Assembly: GCA_002698995.1 (NCBI GenBank) | Contig: PAAX01000015.1 | Coordinates: 1 to 64,000, forward strand | DNA: 64,000 nucleotides | From: Ignavibacteriota bacterium | GTDB lineage: Bacteria; Bacteroidota; Ignavibacteria; Ignavibacteriales; Melioribacteraceae | Reading direction: 5' to 3' | Shown here: one piece after another, positions 61,512 to 64,000 of the stretch | Layout of the letters: every line of letters begins with the position of its first letter | Position numbering within the stretch: the first letter of the stretch is position 1 | Made by a program: the position numbers and the translations under genes | Notes under the pieces: generated by a model | Databases searched by the model: none | Seen by the model: only the letters and a program-made list of their open reading frames with translations | What the model was told of the DNA's origin: nothing

Positions 61512-62033
61512 ATGGAACTGAAAGATTTAATTAGAAGCGTCCCAAATTTTCCCAAAGAAGGAATTATATTTAAAGATATTACAACTTTACTAAAAGATCC
61601 AAACGGATATAAGGAAGCTCTTAATCAACTTGTAAAACTTGCTGAAAATAAAGAAGTTACTAAGGTTATCGGAATTGAATCAAGAGGATTTATTTTTGGG
61701 GGAGCATTAGCAGAAAAGTTAAATGCCGGATTTATACCAATCAGAAAACCGGGCAAATTACCAGCTGCAAAAGTAAGTGAATCTTATGTGTTGGAATACG
61801 GTACAGATTCTATTGAAATACATAAAGATGCAATTCAACCTGGAGATAAAATTTTATTACATGATGATCTTTTAGCTACAGGCGGCACAATGAAAGCTGC
61901 TTGCAATTTAGTCGAAAAATTGGGAGCAGAAGTTGTTCAAATATCCTTTTTGATTGAACTAACATTTTTAAATGGAAGAAGTAAATTTGAAAATTATGAT
62001 TTGCATTCGTTAATTCAGTATGATGCGGAATAA
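61512..62033 (+). CDS. apt: Adenine phosphoribosyltransferase
   Basis: A 173-residue purine-salvage enzyme making AMP from adenine and PRPP. IESRGFIFGGALA, FIPIRKPGKLP and the PRPP loop LLHDDLLATGGTMKA are diagnostic. Length is typical. ACGGAG lies 6-7 bases before the ATG, 10 bp after polX, so it may be the last gene of the dus-PAP2-polX-apt run. A hairpin follows. Confidence 0.97.
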   Translation: MELKDLIRSVPNFPKEGIIFKDITTLLKDPNGYKEALNQLVKLAENKEVTKVIGIESRGFIFGGALAEKLNAGFIPIRKPGKLPAAKVSESYVLEYGTDSIEIHKDAIQPGDKILLHDDLLATGGTMKAACNLVEKLGAEVVQISFLIELTFLNGRSKFENYDLHSLIQYDAE

Positions 62034-62045
62034 TTTTTATCAATT

Positions 62046-62079
62046 AAACTTTCGGGATATTTTGTTATCTCGAAAGTTT
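62046..62079. terminator. Hairpin between apt and rsmI
   Basis: AAACTTTCG (62046-62054) pairs with CGAAAGTTT (62071-62079), with GATA/TATC extending the stem inside. It lies between two convergent stop codons. The following T run is weak on both strands, so termination is likely but not certain. Confidence 0.5.
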
Positions 62080-62092
62080 GATGACTCAGATA

Positions 62093-62773
62093 CTAATCTT
62101 CTTTCCAATTAATTGGAGCAATCACAACTACAAACTCTCCTTTAGTTATTCTTTCATCAAAATCTGATAATATTTGAGATGGAATTCCTTTCCAGATTTC
62201 TTCAAACTTTTTTGTAAGTTCTCGGCAGACAGCAATTGTTCTTTCAGGCATATATTCATTTAATTCTTCAATCAATTTCTTAATTCTATAAGTTGATTCA
62301 TAAAGAACAATTGTTCTTTCTTCAATTGATAATTCTTTTAATTTTTTTTGTCTTCCTTTTTTCTGTGGAATAAATCCTTCAAAAACAAATGAGTCGGTAG
62401 GTAACCCTGCAATACTTAAAGCTAGAATTGCTGCATTTGCACCGGGAATTCCGACAATTTCAATATTTTCTTTTTCAGCAGCATTTACTAATCTAATTCC
62501 AGGATCAGAGATGCAAGGAGTTCCGGCATCTGTTACCAGCGCACATTTTTCTCCGTTTTTAATTCTGTTTAAAACAAGTGCAATTTTGTTTATTTCATTA
62601 GCAGCATTTAAGACAAACAATTCTTTCTTAATTTCATAAGTTGATAATAAAAAGGATGTGTTTCTTGTATCTTCGCATGCAATAAAATCTACTTCCTTTA
62701 AAGTTTCTAAGGCTCTTAAAGTTATATCTTTCAAGTTTCCGATCGGTGTGGCTACAATAAATAATTGACTCAA
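62093..62773 (-). CDS. rsmI: 16S rRNA 2'-O-ribose C1402 methyltransferase
   Basis: A 226-residue SAM-dependent tetrapyrrole-methylase-fold enzyme. LFIVATPIGNLKDIT, ACEDTRNT, LVTDAGTPCISDPG, VGIPGANAAI and FEGFIPQKKG are the RsmI signatures. It methylates C1402 in the decoding centre. Length is near the family norm, slightly short at the C-terminus. It stands alone and faces apt. Confidence 0.96.
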   Translation of the reverse strand: MSQLFIVATPIGNLKDITLRALETLKEVDFIACEDTRNTSFLLSTYEIKKELFVLNAANEINKIALVLNRIKNGEKCALVTDAGTPCISDPGIRLVNAAEKENIEIVGIPGANAAILALSIAGLPTDSFVFEGFIPQKKGRQKKLKELSIEERTIVLYESTYRIKKLIEELNEYMPERTIAVCRELTKKFEEIWKGIPSQILSDFDERITKGEFVVVIAPINWKED

Positions 62774-62912
62774 TTTATTTCTCGTTTTTATACAAAGATA
62801 AATACAATAAATAAATGTTGCTGTTTTATAATTTAATTCTTTTTACGTTTTTAGTAAATTGTTATTTACCCAGATTGAGAGTCATTTTTTGAGATTATCG
62901 AAAGGAGAAAAA

Positions 62913-63377
62913 ATGGATAGAACTTTATCAGTAAATCAGTTAATAAATATCAGAAAGAGTATTTTAGAAGCAATTAGTAATTTGAGTGATGATGACTTGT
63001 TAAAAATTCCAAATGGATTTAAGAATAATACTTTATGGAATTTAGGTCACATTATCGCTGTTCAGCAGAGTCTTCATTATATGTTATCCGGTTTGGAAAT
63101 GCAGATATCAAAAGATTTTCTAAAATCATTTCGAAAGGGAAGTTCTCCAAATGAATGGGGTGAAATCCCGAACATTGCAGAAGTTAAAAAACTTTTTATT
63201 GAGCTGCCGGAAATTCTATTAAATGATATTAACAGCAATAAATTTATCAAATATAGACCATATAAATCAGAGACAAATTTAATAATCAGTAATATTGACG
63301 AAGCACTTCTTTTTAATTTATTTCATGAAGGAATTCACTGCGGAATTATCCTAAGTCAGATTAAATTTCTTGATTAG
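62913..63377 (+). CDS. DinB-like protein
   Basis: A 154-residue DinB/YfiT-type four-helix protein. His residues in WNLGHIIAVQQS and FHEGIHCGII are placed to bind a metal. The ATG giving MDRTLSVNQ is preceded by AAAGGAG at good spacing; an in-frame start 54 bases earlier has no binding site. DinB-fold proteins include thiol transferases that use bacillithiol or mycothiol; a thiol link would suit the YtxJ-like gene in the window, but this is only a possibility. Confidence 0.85.
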   Translation: MDRTLSVNQLINIRKSILEAISNLSDDDLLKIPNGFKNNTLWNLGHIIAVQQSLHYMLSGLEMQISKDFLKSFRKGSSPNEWGEIPNIAEVKKLFIELPEILLNDINSNKFIKYRPYKSETNLIISNIDEALLFNLFHEGIHCGIILSQIKFLD

Positions 63378-63447
63378 ATTTATTCTCAAGAATTAGGAAC
63401 TAAATTAGACCTCAAAATCCACTTGCTGAAATCTAACTTTTTTTATA

Positions 63448-63466
63448 TGTTACACATACTGTAACA
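63448..63466. promoter_or_regulatory. Palindromic operator upstream of the Rrf2 gene
   Basis: TGTTACA (63448-63454) and its perfect inverse TGTAACA (63460-63466) flank a 5-base centre. The site lies 13 bases before the ATG of the Rrf2-family regulator, so autoregulation is likely. Confidence 0.7.
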
Positions 63467-63478
63467 ATTGGATTTATA

Positions 63479-63913
63479 ATGTCGGCATCAACAAAACTTT
63501 ATACGGCTGTAAGATCATTAGTTCACTTAGCAGAAACTCACCCTGCACCGCAGAGCAGTGCTCAAATTTCAGAAGTTACCGGTATTCACTCATCTAAAAT
63601 CAGAAAGCTTCTTTCTTTTATGGTAAAAGGAAATTTAGTTTCAAGTGAAAAGGGAAATAATGGTGGATTTATATTGAATAAAGCTCCTAAGCAGATTACT
63701 CTTCAGGAAATTTACTGTGATATTGAAGATCGAAAAGCTTTTCATTTGGATGTTTCGCAAAAATATAAAAAGAGTAAAGAAACGGAAGATTTTAATAAAT
63801 ATTTCTTAGGACTATTCTCAGATATTCAAATTCAAATTGAATCTAAAATGAGTAAAATAACATTGGCAGATATTCTAAAAAATTTTAACAAAACAACATC
63901 ATTCAAAAAATAG
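63479..63913 (+). CDS. Rrf2 family transcriptional regulator
   Basis: A 144-residue winged-helix repressor-type regulator. The N-terminal HTH (STKLYTAVRSLVHLAE, SSAQISEVTGIHSSKIRKLLSFM, wing GNNGGFIL) is clear. The Fe-S cysteine triplet of IscR/NsrR is absent; only one Cys (near 80, IYCDIED) remains, so a ligand other than an Fe-S cluster is likely. A palindrome lies just upstream. It is followed 9 bp later by an aldehyde dehydrogenase gene, a possible target. Confidence 0.92.
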   Translation: MSASTKLYTAVRSLVHLAETHPAPQSSAQISEVTGIHSSKIRKLLSFMVKGNLVSSEKGNNGGFILNKAPKQITLQEIYCDIEDRKAFHLDVSQKYKKSKETEDFNKYFLGLFSDIQIQIESKMSKITLADILKNFNKTTSFKK

Positions 63914-63922
63914 GGAGTGATT

Positions 63923-64000
63923 ATGGAATTCTTAAAAGAGTTAGGAATCAAAGAAGTAAATCAAGGTGCATCAACAGGATTAGAATGGTATGGTTCCGAA
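63923..64000 (+). CDS. Aldehyde dehydrogenase, N-terminal fragment (cut by window end)
   Basis: Only 26 codons are visible: an ATG after AGGGAGTG, then KELGIKEVNQGASTG and EWYGSE. This matches the N-terminus of the ALDH7 group (alpha-aminoadipic semialdehyde dehydrogenase-like). The catalytic Cys is outside the window. Its start is 9 bp after the Rrf2 stop, suggesting a common transcript and possible control by that regulator. Confidence 0.7.
   Translation, partial: MEFLKELGIKEVNQGASTGLEWYGSE

Overview
The window is AT-rich bacterial chromosome. Several genes point to the Bacteroidota/Chlorobiota/Ignavibacteriota group: a short RpoD-type sigma factor without region 1.1, GldC, DUF4249 lipoproteins next to a TonB receptor, PEGA/propeller lipoproteins, a histone H1-like Hc1 protein and a DUF2911 protein. 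Real Shine-Dalgarno sequences (AAAGGAG, GAGGTGA) and a very large multiheme cytochrome operon fit Ignavibacteria better than typical Bacteroidia. This placement is inferred from gene content only.

Layout: 1-760 holds a cluster of short palindromes, two tRNA-Ser genes (GGA and CGA) and, between them, two tRNA-Ser 3'-end copies that carry a twin-hairpin insert. 0.8-3 kb has a small membrane protein, a thioredoxin and a lipoprotein glycosidase. 3-10 kb (minus) is a probable surface operon: TonB-dependent receptor, two DUF4249 lipoproteins, two PEGA/propeller lipoproteins. 10.3-18.8 kb carries a DUF2256 mini-protein, PEP carboxylase, glutamate dehydrogenase and a PEP/pyruvate-binding protein fused to a nucleotidyltransferase. 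18.8-25.7 kb is a complete his operon (hisGDCBHAF-IE) behind a His-codon leader peptide and attenuator. 25.9-33.6 kb (minus) is trpEGDCF-aroF-trpBA behind a Trp-codon leader peptide and attenuator. Both leader peptides sit almost on their predicted transcription starts and have no Shine-Dalgarno sequence.

33.6-37.6 kb has a class V aminotransferase, gldC, a DUF2911/TPR protein and rpoD. 37.9-47.0 kb is the most unusual region: an apparent electron-transfer operon. It encodes a membrane cytochrome b-like protein, an anchored TPR protein, a membrane-anchored Fe-S/FAD oxidoreductase with rearranged domain order, a 20-heme cytochrome gene split by one in-frame TAA, a 37-heme cytochrome and an outer-membrane beta-barrel. 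Together they could carry electrons from the cytoplasm to the cell surface. A YtxJ-like gene just upstream is also split by one in-frame stop.

47-64 kb is mostly housekeeping: a receiver/GAF protein, an eIF2B-like protein, a universal stress protein, a cyclic-nucleotide-binding protein, a second HisA, an acyl-CoA dehydrogenase, BioY, a membrane Fe-S oxidoreductase that could take electrons from acyl-CoA oxidation, Hc1, CapA, an MFS transporter, Dus, a PAP2-like protein, a polymerase-dead PolX with an intact PHP domain, Apt, RsmI, a DinB-like protein, an Rrf2 regulator with a palindromic operator, and the start of an aldehyde dehydrogenase.
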